64,000 bases of DNA from Marinifilum_A sediminis (lineage in GTDB: Bacteria; Bacteroidota; Bacteroidia; Bacteroidales; Marinifilaceae). Below, piece after piece: positions 23,876 through 33,530 of the stretch. The DNA lies in the NCBI GenBank assembly GCA_947496465.1, contig CANMCX010000015.1:1-64000 (forward strand), written 5' to 3'. Numbering within the stretch: the stretch's first letter is position 1; each line of letters begins with the position of its first letter. Both the position numbers and the translations under genes were made by a program. Under the pieces are notes generated by a model. It saw only the letters and a list, made by a program, of their open reading frames with translations. It was not told the origin of the DNA and ran no database searches.

Positions 23876-24994
23876 ATGTTTTTCATTCTAGGCATTTGTA
23901 TTGCAATTTTTCTAGTACTTCTTTTACTCCTAAAAAGAAATAAATCTCGTGCCGATAAGGTTTTGGTTATTTGGTTGTGCCTAATGGCAATACATCAAGC
24001 TCTATTTTATCATCAAATTACAGATCTTACTTTTGAAATCCCACAGCTTTTAGGAGTATTAATGCCATTACCAGTTCTACATGGCATGCTACTCTATTTT
24101 TACGTTATTGAAGCTACAGGAAAAGGAAGAATAAAAGTCGGAACCCGATTGCTTCATTTCATTCCTTTTACTCTTCTCTGCTTATTCCTTATTCCATTTT
24201 TAATCCTATCGCCAGATCAAAAAATCTATATTTTTCAGAATGATGGAATTGGTTTCGAATGGTATATGATAATGCATCAAACGGTAATGTTAATTTGTGG
24301 TATTGGCTACTCCTTATGGACATTATACTTAATTAAGAAGCATCAAAAAAACATTCAAACTACCTTCTCAAATACAGACAAAAAAGAATTACAATGGCTG
24401 AGATATCTTTCTGTAGGATTGGGTATAATTTGGTTATTGGCTATATTTTTTGATGAAATGGTTATTTTTTCTGGTATTGTAGTATTTGTTCTATTTATAG
24501 GAATATTCGGAATCAATCAAATGAATATTTTTTCAACAGTTCAAATTATTGATCCAGAAGACAAAAAAGGTAATATTACTTCAGATCAAAATTCCATCGC
24601 CCAAGAGAAAAAAAGATATGCAAAATCTGGATTGAGTGAAGAAATGGCGGAACAAATCTATGCTCATCTGAAAAATATTATGCCAAAAGAAGAATTATAC
24701 AAACAGGATAATTTGACTTTAAGCGAACTTGCTAAATGCCTAAATGTCCATCCAAACCATCTTTCCCAAGTAATCAACGAAAAAGAAAATAAGAACTTTT
24801 ACAATTATATTAACTCGTTACGTATTAAAGAATTTATTAGGCTAGCATCACAACCAGAAAACAAAAAATTCACACTAATGTCTCTTGCATATGATTGTGG
24901 TTTTAATTCAAAATCGACATTTAACAAACATTTCAAATTATATACGCACAAAACTCCATCTGATTTTTTTAAAGACAAAAGATCAGTAAACTAG
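23876..24994 (+). CDS. AraC-family regulator with seven membrane segments
   Basis: A 372-residue one-component regulator. The N-terminal half has seven membrane helices (about residues 2-20, 29-45, 56-78, 90-112, 130-153, 174-190 and 194-215). After a linker, the C-terminal 100 residues form the AraC double helix-turn-helix (LTLSELAKCLNVHPNHLSQVINE, then FTLMSLAYDCGFNSKSTFNKHFK, with the terminal TPSDFF). The membrane part probably senses an envelope or small-molecule signal. The TonB receptor and DUF4249 genes follow 234 bases downstream on the same strand and are the obvious targets, by position only. Confidence 0.88.
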   Translation: MFFILGICIAIFLVLLLLLKRNKSRADKVLVIWLCLMAIHQALFYHQITDLTFEIPQLLGVLMPLPVLHGMLLYFYVIEATGKGRIKVGTRLLHFIPFTLLCLFLIPFLILSPDQKIYIFQNDGIGFEWYMIMHQTVMLICGIGYSLWTLYLIKKHQKNIQTTFSNTDKKELQWLRYLSVGLGIIWLLAIFFDEMVIFSGIVVFVLFIGIFGINQMNIFSTVQIIDPEDKKGNITSDQNSIAQEKKRYAKSGLSEEMAEQIYAHLKNIMPKEELYKQDNLTLSELAKCLNVHPNHLSQVINEKENKNFYNYINSLRIKEFIRLASQPENKKFTLMSLAYDCGFNSKSTFNKHFKLYTHKTPSDFFKDKRSVN

Positions 24995-25009
24995 CAATAT
25001 ACACATATG

Positions 25010-25060
25010 AGCCTATAAGGTCACACCTAATATTATAGTACTTACCTATAAGCACAGTCG
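25010..25060 (+). promoter_or_regulatory. Possible operator: CCTATAAG direct repeats
   Basis: CCTATAAGGTCACA and CCTATAAGCACAG lie about 40 bases apart in the gap between the AraC-type regulator and the TonB receptor gene. AraC proteins often bind direct repeats; this is only suggestive. Confidence 0.25.
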
Positions 25061-25227
25061 TTTTGCGCTTGTCAAATATTCAGTTTTGTCGAAGTTTATG
25101 GTTGAAATAGTAACAATTGAAGAGAAACAGCGCTTTTAAAAAATAGGTACCAAGTCATATCATAAACTAAAATGCAATCAAATTGACTGCATCACAATTA
25201 ACCAAAATGGCAATTGAATTTTAGAAA

Positions 25228-27606
25228 ATGAAACAATTTATTTTAACATTAATTTTAATCCTGGCAGTAGGCTTGTCTTCGATAATTGCACAAGAAACCT
25301 ACACAGTTAGTGGCACTATTAAAGATGTGAAAAATGGAGAAACTTTACTAGGTGCATCAGTCTATTTCAAAGACACAAACATTGGCGTAATGAGCAATGA
25401 GTATGGATTTTATTCCTTAACCATGCCAAAAGGAACTTATACACTTATGGTATCATTTCTAGGCTATGCTAATTCACAAAAAGAGATCCAACTTGATAAA
25501 AATCAAAAAATAGATTTTGAGATCAATGAAAGTTCAACCTCCTTAAATGAAGTAATAGTTAAAGGAGAAGAAAGCGAAAGAGCTAATATTAGTATTCCAC
25601 AAATGAGCGTAGCAAAATTAAATTCAGCTACCATAAAGCAAATGCCTGTAGTGTTGGGTGAAACTGATGTTCTTAAATCCTTACAAACCTTGCCAGGAGT
25701 AACTAATAATGGTGAGGCATCAAGCGGATTTAATGTACGTGGTGGTGCTGTGGATCAGAATCTTGTAATGCTTGATGAAGCGATTATTTACAACACCTCT
25801 CATCTACTTGGTTTTTTTTCTGTGTTTAATGCCGATGCAATTAAAGATGTTAAGTTGTATAAAGGTGGTATTCCTGCCCGATTTGGAGGCAGAGTTTCGT
25901 CTGTTCTAGATATCCGTCAAAAGGATGGAAACAGCAAAAAGTTCGGTTTAACAGGAGGAATTGGAGCCATCTCAAGCCGATTGGCAATGGAAGGTCCTAC
26001 ATTTAAAAACAAAGGTTCGTTTCTAATTGCAGGTCGTGGTTCATATGCTCACCTATTTCTTAAACTAACCGACAATGACAACAGTGCATCTTTCTACGAC
26101 TTAAACCTAAAAACTCATTACGAAATAAATAAGAAAAATAAACTCTATTTATCCGGATACTTCGGACGTGATAAGTTTAATATATCAGATGCTTTTAAAT
26201 ACAGTTACGGTAACCTATCTGGAAATCTTAGGTGGAATCATATTTTTAATGATCGTTTATTTTCCAATTTATCAGTGATATACAGCAAATACGATTATGA
26301 ACTTTCTTTAAACTTTATGGAATTTGATTGGTTCTCGGATATCAAAAATTACAATTTAAAGTATGATTTCAAATACTACGCAAATGACAAATTTAAACTG
26401 GATTTTGGAGCAAGTGCAATTGCGTACGACTTTAATCCGGGTGAGATTAAACCAACATCGGAAACATCTGCAATTAATTACGATATTCTTGAACAGAAAA
26501 AAGCATTAGAAAGTGCTATATATGTAAATGCTGAGCATAAACTTTCACCAAGCTTGACATTTCAATACGGATTGCGATATTCTTACTTTGTACGCATGGG
26601 GGGACAGTTTTTAGGAAATTACGAAAATGATCTTCCAGTAGTTTATGATGAAACCTTAGGCATTTATGAAAGAGGTAGAGAAACTGATAAAACTTATTAT
26701 AACAATTCCGATAAAATTGCTGATTTTAATAACTGGGAACCTAGGGTAGCTCTTTTATATAAATTAGATGAATTTTCTTCACTAAAATCTGCATACTCAC
26801 GAACGACACAATACATTCATTTGTTATCAAACACTACATCAGCAACGCCTTTAGATGTTTGGACTCCAAGTGGAAAATACATAAAACCGCAACTGTCCGA
26901 TCAATATTCAATTGGCTATTTCAAAAATTTCAAAGACAATATTTTCTCGCTTGAAGTAGAAGCATATTACAAAACGGTAGATAATAGAATCGATTATATT
27001 GATGGATCAGATCTGATTGGGAATGATCATATTGAAACAGAAATATTAAATGGAGAACTGAGATCATATGGTCTGGAATTTTTACTGAGGAAAAATGAAG
27101 GTCGATTTACTGGATGGTTAGCCTACACTTGGTCCAAAGCTGAACAAAAAACACCTGGTGGAAAATCGGGCGGACTTGGAATCAACGATGGAAAATGGTA
27201 TAAATCTTCTCATGATAGAACCCATGATATTTCGATAACAGGAACATACAAATTGAATGACAAGCTAACTTTTAGTACCAATCTGATTTTCCAAACAGGA
27301 AGACCTGTAACCTATCCAAACGGACAGTATCAATATGAGGAACTTTCCATAGCCAATTATGCTGCAAGAAATGCCAATCGTTTACCAGCTTATCATCGAT
27401 TAGATGTTGCTTTAAGCTATAAGCCAAATCGAAAACCTAACAATAGATGGAAAGGTGAATGGGTATTTGGAATTTACAATCTCTACAATCGACACAACGC
27501 GGCTTCAATATCATTTGGTCAAAATATCGATACAGGTATTAATGAAGCAACCAGAACTGCCATTTTCGGAATTGTTCCATCAGTAACTTACAACTTTAAA
27601 TTTTAA
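25228..27606 (+). CDS. TonB-dependent outer-membrane receptor
   Basis: 792 residues. Signal peptide to about residue 21 (SSIIAQ). A CarboxypepD_reg-like beta domain (about 24-105; VSGTIKDVKNGETLLGASVYF), a plug domain (about 125-230; DVLKSLQTLPGV, GFNVRGGAVDQNLVMLDEA, VKLYKGGIPARFGGRVSSVLDIR), then a 22-strand type barrel to a C-terminal Phe (SVTYNFKF). TonB-ExbBD energy drives uptake of its ligand. It lacks a SusD partner; a DUF4249 lipoprotein follows after 4 bases, a pair common in Bacteroidota and not linked to a known glycan. The ligand is unknown. Confidence 0.93.
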   Translation: MKQFILTLILILAVGLSSIIAQETYTVSGTIKDVKNGETLLGASVYFKDTNIGVMSNEYGFYSLTMPKGTYTLMVSFLGYANSQKEIQLDKNQKIDFEINESSTSLNEVIVKGEESERANISIPQMSVAKLNSATIKQMPVVLGETDVLKSLQTLPGVTNNGEASSGFNVRGGAVDQNLVMLDEAIIYNTSHLLGFFSVFNADAIKDVKLYKGGIPARFGGRVSSVLDIRQKDGNSKKFGLTGGIGAISSRLAMEGPTFKNKGSFLIAGRGSYAHLFLKLTDNDNSASFYDLNLKTHYEINKKNKLYLSGYFGRDKFNISDAFKYSYGNLSGNLRWNHIFNDRLFSNLSVIYSKYDYELSLNFMEFDWFSDIKNYNLKYDFKYYANDKFKLDFGASAIAYDFNPGEIKPTSETSAINYDILEQKKALESAIYVNAEHKLSPSLTFQYGLRYSYFVRMGGQFLGNYENDLPVVYDETLGIYERGRETDKTYYNNSDKIADFNNWEPRVALLYKLDEFSSLKSAYSRTTQYIHLLSNTTSATPLDVWTPSGKYIKPQLSDQYSIGYFKNFKDNIFSLEVEAYYKTVDNRIDYIDGSDLIGNDHIETEILNGELRSYGLEFLLRKNEGRFTGWLAYTWSKAEQKTPGGKSGGLGINDGKWYKSSHDRTHDISITGTYKLNDKLTFSTNLIFQTGRPVTYPNGQYQYEELSIANYAARNANRLPAYHRLDVALSYKPNRKPNNRWKGEWVFGIYNLYNRHNAASISFGQNIDTGINEATRTAIFGIVPSVTYNFKF

Positions 27607-27610
27607 GATC

Positions 27611-28453
27611 ATGTTTAAATATATATTCTACATTTTATCTTTCGGACTGCTACTATCAACTTCATGTACAAAAGTAATTGATGTTGATGTTCCTGAAGCT
27701 GAACCAAGATTAGTTATTGAAGCATCTATTAATTGGAAAAAAGGAACTACAGGTGAAACACAAACGATTAAACTTAGCAAGTCAACGCCTTATTTTTCAG
27801 ATAACCAGAATATTGAAGTTACAGGTGCCACTGTTAGCATTACCGATAATACTACTAATCAGATTTTTACTTTTACAGATCAAAATAACGGTGATTACCT
27901 CTGCGAAAATTTTATACCTGTAATTGAACGAAAATATACTTTAAACATCAGTTCCGAAGGAGAAAATTACACAGCCGAGGAAACTTTTAAATCAGTAAGT
28001 GGAATTTCTAAGATCGATCAATCGGTTGAAGGAGGATTCGATGATGAAGCCATTGAATTGAATCTGTACATTCAAGATCCAGCTGATGAGATTAACTTTT
28101 ATATGATTAAAACCTACGAGCGTGGAGATTTACTACCTGAAATATTTGATTTAAAAGATGAGTTTATAGATGGAAATGAAATAAAGTTGTTTTGGGAAAA
28201 ACTAGATGACGATGATACCAATCAGGAAGAATTTGAATCGGGAGACGTAGTTGACATTCAACTATACGGAATATCAGAGGCATTTTACAATTACATTCGC
28301 ATTTTGGTTGAGCAAACCCAATCGGGTGATCCGTTTAGCACTACACCAGTGGCTTTAAAAGGAAATTGTATCAACACGACTAATTCCGACAAATATCCTT
28401 ATGGATACTTTAGGTTGACGCAGTATGATGAAATGAGCTACACAGTTCAATAA
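27611..28453 (+). CDS. DUF4249 lipoprotein, partner of TonB receptor
   Basis: A 280-residue lipoprotein with lipobox ending at Cys19 (LLSTSC), followed by TKVIDVDVPEAEPRLVIEA, the opening typical of DUF4249. Beta-rich throughout (Ig-like part SVSITDNTTNQIFTFTD). It begins 4 bases after the TonB receptor gene, so the two are translated from one message. By analogy with SusD it may be a surface lid or binding partner of the receptor, but this is not shown for the family. The terminator at 28483 closes the operon. Confidence 0.88.
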   Translation: MFKYIFYILSFGLLLSTSCTKVIDVDVPEAEPRLVIEASINWKKGTTGETQTIKLSKSTPYFSDNQNIEVTGATVSITDNTTNQIFTFTDQNNGDYLCENFIPVIERKYTLNISSEGENYTAEETFKSVSGISKIDQSVEGGFDDEAIELNLYIQDPADEINFYMIKTYERGDLLPEIFDLKDEFIDGNEIKLFWEKLDDDDTNQEEFESGDVVDIQLYGISEAFYNYIRILVEQTQSGDPFSTTPVALKGNCINTTNSDKYPYGYFRLTQYDEMSYTVQ

Positions 28454-28482
28454 AATTATAGAATATTTACCCTAATTTATTT

Positions 28483-28513
28483 AATCCTGATTCTATTCAA
28501 ATCAGGATTTTTT
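28483..28513 (+). terminator. Rho-independent terminator of the TonB/DUF4249 operon
   Basis: AATCCTGATT (28483-28492) and AATCAGGATT (28499-28508) are exact complements, followed by a T run. Confidence 0.85.
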
Positions 28514-28732
28514 CTTATCATTGCAATTCATGAGTAAAACATTTATTTCTACATATTATTCGGAGTCCGCACTATAGGCAAGTTATCTTATTTGCTATAA
28601 TTCAACTTGCCGACACTTCACTTTTAGCATCAGTTTTTCTTGATGCCTAATCTTTTATACCGTAAATTTTAGAAGAATAATTTCAACCTGTTTGCAATTT
28701 TGATTGCTTAATTGGAAGATAAACCGAATAAG

Positions 28733-29788
28733 ATGAATATTTTAAATAAATTAGGATGGTCAGATTTTTTTGACTCATCACTTACTGAGAATGAAAAAGA
28801 GAACATGATTATTGGTCGTGTTTCTACTGTAAACAAATCCAACTTCATTGTAATCCATGAAAATGGTGTGAAAACCTGCGAATTGGCGGGGAATTTAATC
28901 TATGGGTTGGAAGAAAACGAGCGACCTAAAACAGGCGATTGGGTTCTGTTTATAGACTATGGCGATCAAGGTATTATTTCAAGAGTACTCGCACGTAAAA
29001 ACTATCTGTCAAGAAAAAAGGCAGGTAAGGAAATCGCAGAACAGATCATCGTAAGTAATGTTGATTCTGCAATAGTTGTTCAATGCCTGGAAATTGGCTT
29101 GAATTTAAGAAGGTTGGAACGAACCATTGTACAACTGCACAATTGTGGTATTACACCCATTGTAATCATCAATAAAACAGATTTGAGTATTGATGAAACA
29201 CAACAGGAAGTTTTTGATTTTATGATTAAAACTTATGACGCAATCACTATAAGTGCAAAGGATGGAAAAAACATCAATCTATTGCAGAAGAAAATCAAAA
29301 CTGGGAGATCTTACGTCTTTATTGGGGCGTCAGGTGTTGGAAAATCATCAATTATTAATGCTTTAAATGGTAACGAAGAACTTAAAACAGAGGCAATTAG
29401 TGAATCTGTAAAAAAAGGATCACATACTACTACTACCCGCGACTTGTATTTTCTTGATAGTGGAGGAATAATGATTGATACCCCAGGAACTCGAGAATTT
29501 GGCTTAACCAAGGGAATTTCTGATGATACCTCATCTGGTTTTCATGGTATTGATGATTACGCTAAAGAATGTAAATTCCACAATTGTACTCATACTAACG
29601 AAAAAGGATGCCAGGTTTTGAAAGCAGTAAAAAAAGGCAAGCTATCTGAAGAAGAGTATGAGAATTTCATGAAACTAAACAGGGAAATGGAACATTATGA
29701 AAGTAGTACGAAAGATCGAAAACAAAAAGGGAAAGATCTTTCCAAAATCATTAAGAACATGAAAAAATCGGGTTATAAAAACCGATAA
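28733..29788 (+). CDS. rsgA: Ribosome small-subunit GTPase RsgA
   Basis: A circularly permuted GTPase that helps mature the 30S subunit. About 351 residues from the ATG at 28733; a TTG at 28712 would add seven residues. The order is OB-fold (about 25-90), then G4 (INKTDLS), G5-like region, G1 (GASGVGKSSIINAL), G2 (HTTTTRDL) and G3 (DTPGTREFG), then the C-terminal zinc site C-x4-C-x-H-x5-C (CKFHNCTHTNEKGC). All key motifs are intact. It stands alone with its own terminator. Confidence 0.95.
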   Translation: MNILNKLGWSDFFDSSLTENEKENMIIGRVSTVNKSNFIVIHENGVKTCELAGNLIYGLEENERPKTGDWVLFIDYGDQGIISRVLARKNYLSRKKAGKEIAEQIIVSNVDSAIVVQCLEIGLNLRRLERTIVQLHNCGITPIVIINKTDLSIDETQQEVFDFMIKTYDAITISAKDGKNINLLQKKIKTGRSYVFIGASGVGKSSIINALNGNEELKTEAISESVKKGSHTTTTRDLYFLDSGGIMIDTPGTREFGLTKGISDDTSSGFHGIDDYAKECKFHNCTHTNEKGCQVLKAVKKGKLSEEEYENFMKLNREMEHYESSTKDRKQKGKDLSKIIKNMKKSGYKNR

Positions 29789-29793
29789 TTATT

Positions 29794-29820
29794 AAGAGGT
29801 GCAAATCGCACCTCTTTTTT
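29794..29820 (+). terminator. Rho-independent terminator of rsgA
   Basis: AAGAGGTGC (29794-29802) and GCACCTCTT (29808-29816) are exact complements, followed by T6. Confidence 0.88.
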
Positions 29821-29899
29821 AAAACCTCTTTATCAGTGCATTATTCATAAATAATTCTTATTTTAAAGAATCTTAATACTAATTCAAAACAGAACAATT

Positions 29900-30109
29900 A
29901 TGAAGAAAATCATTCTGCTACTAGGTTTCGCATTTTTCATTCTACAATCATGTGGCGATTCAAAACCAAAAGAAAAACAAACACCACCACCTCCTCCTAA
30001 GCAAGAAAAAATGGAAGTAGTCGATTCTGTTGCCATTCAACTTGAAAACACAAAAGAAGATATTGAAAAGGCATCAAAAGAAGTTGACAAATTATTAGAA
30101 GAAATTTAA
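29900..30109 (+). CDS. Small lipoprotein with coiled-coil tail
   Basis: A 69-residue lipoprotein: signal peptide with lipobox ending at Cys18 (LQSC), a Pro-rich stretch with five prolines in a row (about 32-36), then an amphipathic acidic helix (ENTKEDIEKASKEVDKLLEE) suited to a coiled coil. The plan, a lipid anchor, a Pro spacer and a short helix, recalls Lpp-like tethers but without clear homology. Thirteen bases separate it from the next gene, which also encodes a highly charged helical exported protein, so the two may act together. Confidence 0.7.
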   Translation: MKKIILLLGFAFFILQSCGDSKPKEKQTPPPPPKQEKMEVVDSVAIQLENTKEDIEKASKEVDKLLEEI

Positions 30110-30122
30110 AAATAAAACTACC

Positions 30123-30677
30123 ATGAAAAAATACATTGTAATTCTACTTTCCTTCTGTTTTATACTTACTGCAAACAATGAGCTTATGGCTCAAAAAGAA
30201 AAAAACAAAAAAAAAGGAAAAAATAAAGTAGAAAAAGTTCATAAAACCAAAAGAGACAGCTTAGTTAAAGATGCCAAAGAAAAACATAACATTCACAAAA
30301 AGAATACATTAAAGAAAAAAGACTCTTTAAATAAAGAAATGGAGAAAAAGGGTCATGCCTATGGCAAAGAGAAGGGTGAATTAAAAGGTAAAAAATTTGG
30401 ACAGGATAGAGCAAAACAGGCAAAATTACTTCGAGAAGAAAGAGCCAATGAGCTTAAAGCAACAATTAAAACGAAAGATGAGAAAATAAAAGAGGCAAAA
30501 GAAAAAATTAAGAAATCAAAAAAGAAGCTAAAAATATCAAAAGAGAAGGGCGATATTTCTGAAGATGAATATAAAGAAAAGAAAGCTAAAATTGAAAAGG
30601 CGGAAAAAAGCTTAAAAACCTTGGAAGAAAAAATTAGTAAAGCAAAAAAAATGACTCAAGAAGAATTGGAAAATTAA
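30123..30677 (+). CDS. Lys/Glu-rich helical exported protein
   Basis: A 184-residue protein: signal peptide (about 1-23, LMAQ), then almost entirely Lys- and Glu-rich helix with a KEK-type composition and probable coiled coil (residues about 100-180: TIKTKDEKIKEAKEKIKKSKK). No enzymatic motif. It is the second gene after a small coiled-coil lipoprotein. The extreme charge suggests a structural or polyanion-binding role in the periplasm. Low-complexity composition makes family assignment unreliable. Confidence 0.65.
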   Translation: MKKYIVILLSFCFILTANNELMAQKEKNKKKGKNKVEKVHKTKRDSLVKDAKEKHNIHKKNTLKKKDSLNKEMEKKGHAYGKEKGELKGKKFGQDRAKQAKLLREERANELKATIKTKDEKIKEAKEKIKKSKKKLKISKEKGDISEDEYKEKKAKIEKAEKSLKTLEEKISKAKKMTQEELEN

Positions 30678-30681
30678 CTAC

Positions 30682-30706
30682 AAGGTGCAAATATTTGCAC
30701 CTTTTT
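30682..30706. terminator. Bidirectional terminator between convergent genes
   Basis: AAGGTGCAAAT (30682-30692) is followed at once by its exact complement (30693-30703), with T runs on both strands. The minus-strand stop codon of the FAD oxidoreductase abuts it. Confidence 0.8.
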
Positions 30707-31752
30707 CAATCTAAAAATCTCCTAATATCAACATCTTTTGATAATATGTAATTCTTATTTACCAGAGAATAAACCATTTCGCGAGCAAAGTAAGGAGCCA
30801 GCATCACCCCTTTTGAGCCTAAGCCGTTAAAAATGGCAATATTCTGATTGTGTGGATGTACGCCAAGTACTGGTCGATCATCGCTAATGGCTGAACGAAT
30901 ACCTGACCAATGGTTAAGTACCGTATATGGCAATGAAATCAACTCATCTAATCGGGAAAGAATTTGATCTAAATTGTCTTTTGCATATTCTTCTCCTGGT
31001 TGGGTAAAACGTTGAGTGGTTCCAACTTTAAACCGATGTTTTTCAATCGGCATCACAAATATATCCTTATCAATAATGTAATCCTCTGAAAGCTCTTTAC
31101 ATTCAATCTCTATCAGCTCACCTTTGGTAGGAGTAAAAGGAACATTTTTAAAATATGGATTTCTGGTAGCATAATGTCCTTCGCAAAAAATTATTGTTTT
31201 CGATCTTATACCTCTCCATGTAATGTCCCCATTTATAAATCCAATATCCTTATAGTTAAAGTTAGCTTCAACCAAATTGCCATTTGCTTTAAAAAAATTC
31301 TTTAAGCCTTTTAAAAGCTTGGATAAATTCACGTAACCAGATTTTTCCGTTCGATCGAACAAACTCAGATTATCGATTCCCCGTTTCACCCAATTTTTAT
31401 TTGTAGTATCAATAAAATTGGAGAAATCTCCATCGAAAATACGCTCATCCCAAACATTGATTTCATTTTCATTCTGTACATTCACAATATCCATTGGATA
31501 AAGAAATTGTTGCCCTAAATCCTTCTCAATATTTTTATACAAATTGGTCATTACTTGCAATACCTCATCAACCAGCCAGGTTTTCGCTAGTCGTTCAAAC
31601 ACTTCCGTATTGTACATTCTGGTAATAATATCAGATTCTTTCCTATTTTCCGTATCCGAAACAATAGTAAATTGAAGTCCAGCCTTATACATATCATAAG
31701 CTAGTAGAGAACCGGCTAAACCTTGACCAATAATTAGAAAATGGTTTTCCAT
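30706..31752 (-). CDS. FAD-dependent oxidoreductase (DAO/MnmC-like), divergent copy
   Basis: A 348-residue protein of the D-amino-acid-oxidase-like fold. The Rossmann motif GQGLAGSLLAYDMYKAG (about 8-24) binds FAD, and the C-terminal GLGSKGVMLAPYFAREM is kept. It is similar over its whole length to the protein at 34985-36028. The second FAD-contacting motif, in the paralogue AAGLFNPLVFKRL, is here IITRMYNTEVFERL, so the AAG/NP residues are lost. It may have a changed substrate or be inactive. It lies downstream of the BCCT transporter gene with 219 bases between; a terminator (31915-31945) separates them. Confidence 0.82.
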   Translation of the reverse strand: MENHFLIIGQGLAGSLLAYDMYKAGLQFTIVSDTENRKESDIITRMYNTEVFERLAKTWLVDEVLQVMTNLYKNIEKDLGQQFLYPMDIVNVQNENEINVWDERIFDGDFSNFIDTTNKNWVKRGIDNLSLFDRTEKSGYVNLSKLLKGLKNFFKANGNLVEANFNYKDIGFINGDITWRGIRSKTIIFCEGHYATRNPYFKNVPFTPTKGELIEIECKELSEDYIIDKDIFVMPIEKHRFKVGTTQRFTQPGEEYAKDNLDQILSRLDELISLPYTVLNHWSGIRSAISDDRPVLGVHPHNQNIAIFNGLGSKGVMLAPYFAREMVYSLVNKNYILSKDVDIRRFLD

Positions 31753-31914
31753 AAAACGTGATTGAATTACTATTACTGCAATTGATTCTAGCAGAATAGT
31801 AAATATTTACGCTGTATGGTAAAAGATGTTACTTGTTTTAATATAAATCTTATGAATACATTGAATTCATTTCAAATTTGATATGAAAAATAATTTGAAA
31901 CTATAATAATGCAA

Positions 31915-31945
31915 AACGAGACGCTGCACACAACAACGTCTCGTT
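31915..31945 (-). terminator. Terminator of the porin/BCCT transcript
   Basis: AACGAGACG (31915-31923) and CGTCTCGTT (31937-31945) are exact complements with a 13-base loop; read on the minus strand a short T run follows. Confidence 0.7.
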
Positions 31946-31971
31946 CCAGATCATACTATAATGATGAGTTT

Positions 31972-33510
31972 TTAATCCTCTCTATATTCTGATAGAGATT
32001 TATAAAAACTATAACACATGATAATCAAAATAATCGCAAAAGGAATTGCGGTTAATATTGATGCCGTTTGCAAGGCGGTTAATCCACCACCAACTAACAA
32101 TACTGCAGCAAGTAATCCTTCCATTGAAGCCCAGAAAATCTTCTGACCTTTTGGTGCATCGTGTCTTCCACCTGAAGTCAATGTATCGACAACAAAAGAT
32201 CCTGAATCGGAAGAGGTAACAAAAAAGCTAGCTACCAATATCACGGTTAAAATAGACGAAAATGTGGTAAGTGGATACTGTTCTAAAAGATGGTAGATAG
32301 CAGTTGCTACATTACCATTAACAGCCTCAGTAATCGCATTATTTCCAATCAACTCCTGATAGATTGCCGACCCCCCAAATACACTCATCCAAAGCATAGT
32401 TAGCAAAGTTGGAACCAAAAGAACACCAAAAATAAATTCTCTTATCGTTCTTCCCTTAGAAATTCGGGCAATAAAAATACCAACAAATGGAGACCATGAA
32501 ATCCACCATGCCCAGTAAAATACTGTCCATGAGCTTTGCCAGTTTTTAGCTTCTCCTACTCCATTATAAGAATTTGTCCAATAACTCAACTCAAAGAAAT
32601 TACCTATATAATAACCTATGTTTTGAATAAATGATTTAAATATAAACAAGGTTGGACCAACAACAAGAACAAAAATCAATAAGGAAATCGCCAATCTCAT
32701 GTTCCATTCACTTAATTTTCGTATTCCTTTGTCCAATCCTAATAGTAACGATAAGGTTGCTAAAACTGTAATAACCACAATTATTATAATCTGTACTGAA
32801 TTACTATTATCTACATGAAAAAGATAATCCAAACCAGCATTTATTTGTTGAGCACCCAAACCTAAAGAGGTAGCCAAACCAAATATAGTTGCTATAACCG
32901 AAATGATATCAATTATATCACCAATAGGACCATATATTTTATCTCCTAATAAAGGATGAAAAATTGAACGTATGGTTAAAGGTAATTTCTTATTAAAAGT
33001 AAAGAAAGCCAAAGCAGCACCAACAATAGCATACAATGCCCAGGCATGAACTCCCCAGTGTAAAAAGGTAATACCCATTGATGTTTTGGCGGCCAATACA
33101 CCATCTTCGCTAGCTCCTAAGAATGGATTACTATTAAAATGAAAGATAGGCTCTGCTACACTCCAAAACAAAAGTCCAATCCCCATACCAGCACTAAATA
33201 GCATTGCAAACCAACCCGTTCTGGAAAATTCTGGTTTGGTATCTTTACCACCTATTCTGATTTTAGCATATTTACCAAAACCAAGGTATAGTGCAAAAAT
33301 TAGTAAGCCATTTACCAAAAGAATGAAGAACCATCCAATTTTATTGGCTACAAAATTCTGAGTATCAGCAAACCATTGTTCCATAGGCTTTCCAACTATT
33401 AAAGTTGTACTTACCAAAATTACAATTACCAACAAGGAGGTAATAAAAACCGGTCCGTTAGCCTTTATTCCTAAAAATGTTTTTTTGTCACTTCTTATTA
33501 TTTCACTCAT
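31972..33510 (-). CDS. BCCT-family transporter (betaine/carnitine/choline type)
   Basis: A 512-residue, 12-segment inner-membrane transporter. The BCCT signature is unmistakable: WTVFYWAWWISWSPFVGIF IARISKGRTIREF in the middle (about 325-357), with the tryptophan cluster that binds quaternary amines. BCCT carriers import compounds such as glycine betaine using Na+ or H+ gradients. The gene starts 20 bases downstream of a porin gene on the same strand, so the pair probably moves one substrate across both membranes. The substrate is not fixed by sequence; osmoprotection or use as food are both possible. Confidence 0.93.
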   Translation of the reverse strand: MSEIIRSDKKTFLGIKANGPVFITSLLVIVILVSTTLIVGKPMEQWFADTQNFVANKIGWFFILLVNGLLIFALYLGFGKYAKIRIGGKDTKPEFSRTGWFAMLFSAGMGIGLLFWSVAEPIFHFNSNPFLGASEDGVLAAKTSMGITFLHWGVHAWALYAIVGAALAFFTFNKKLPLTIRSIFHPLLGDKIYGPIGDIIDIISVIATIFGLATSLGLGAQQINAGLDYLFHVDNSNSVQIIIIVVITVLATLSLLLGLDKGIRKLSEWNMRLAISLLIFVLVVGPTLFIFKSFIQNIGYYIGNFFELSYWTNSYNGVGEAKNWQSSWTVFYWAWWISWSPFVGIFIARISKGRTIREFIFGVLLVPTLLTMLWMSVFGGSAIYQELIGNNAITEAVNGNVATAIYHLLEQYPLTTFSSILTVILVASFFVTSSDSGSFVVDTLTSGGRHDAPKGQKIFWASMEGLLAAVLLVGGGLTALQTASILTAIPFAIILIIMCYSFYKSLSEYRED

Positions 33511-33530
33511 ACTAACTAATTTCTTTAGAT

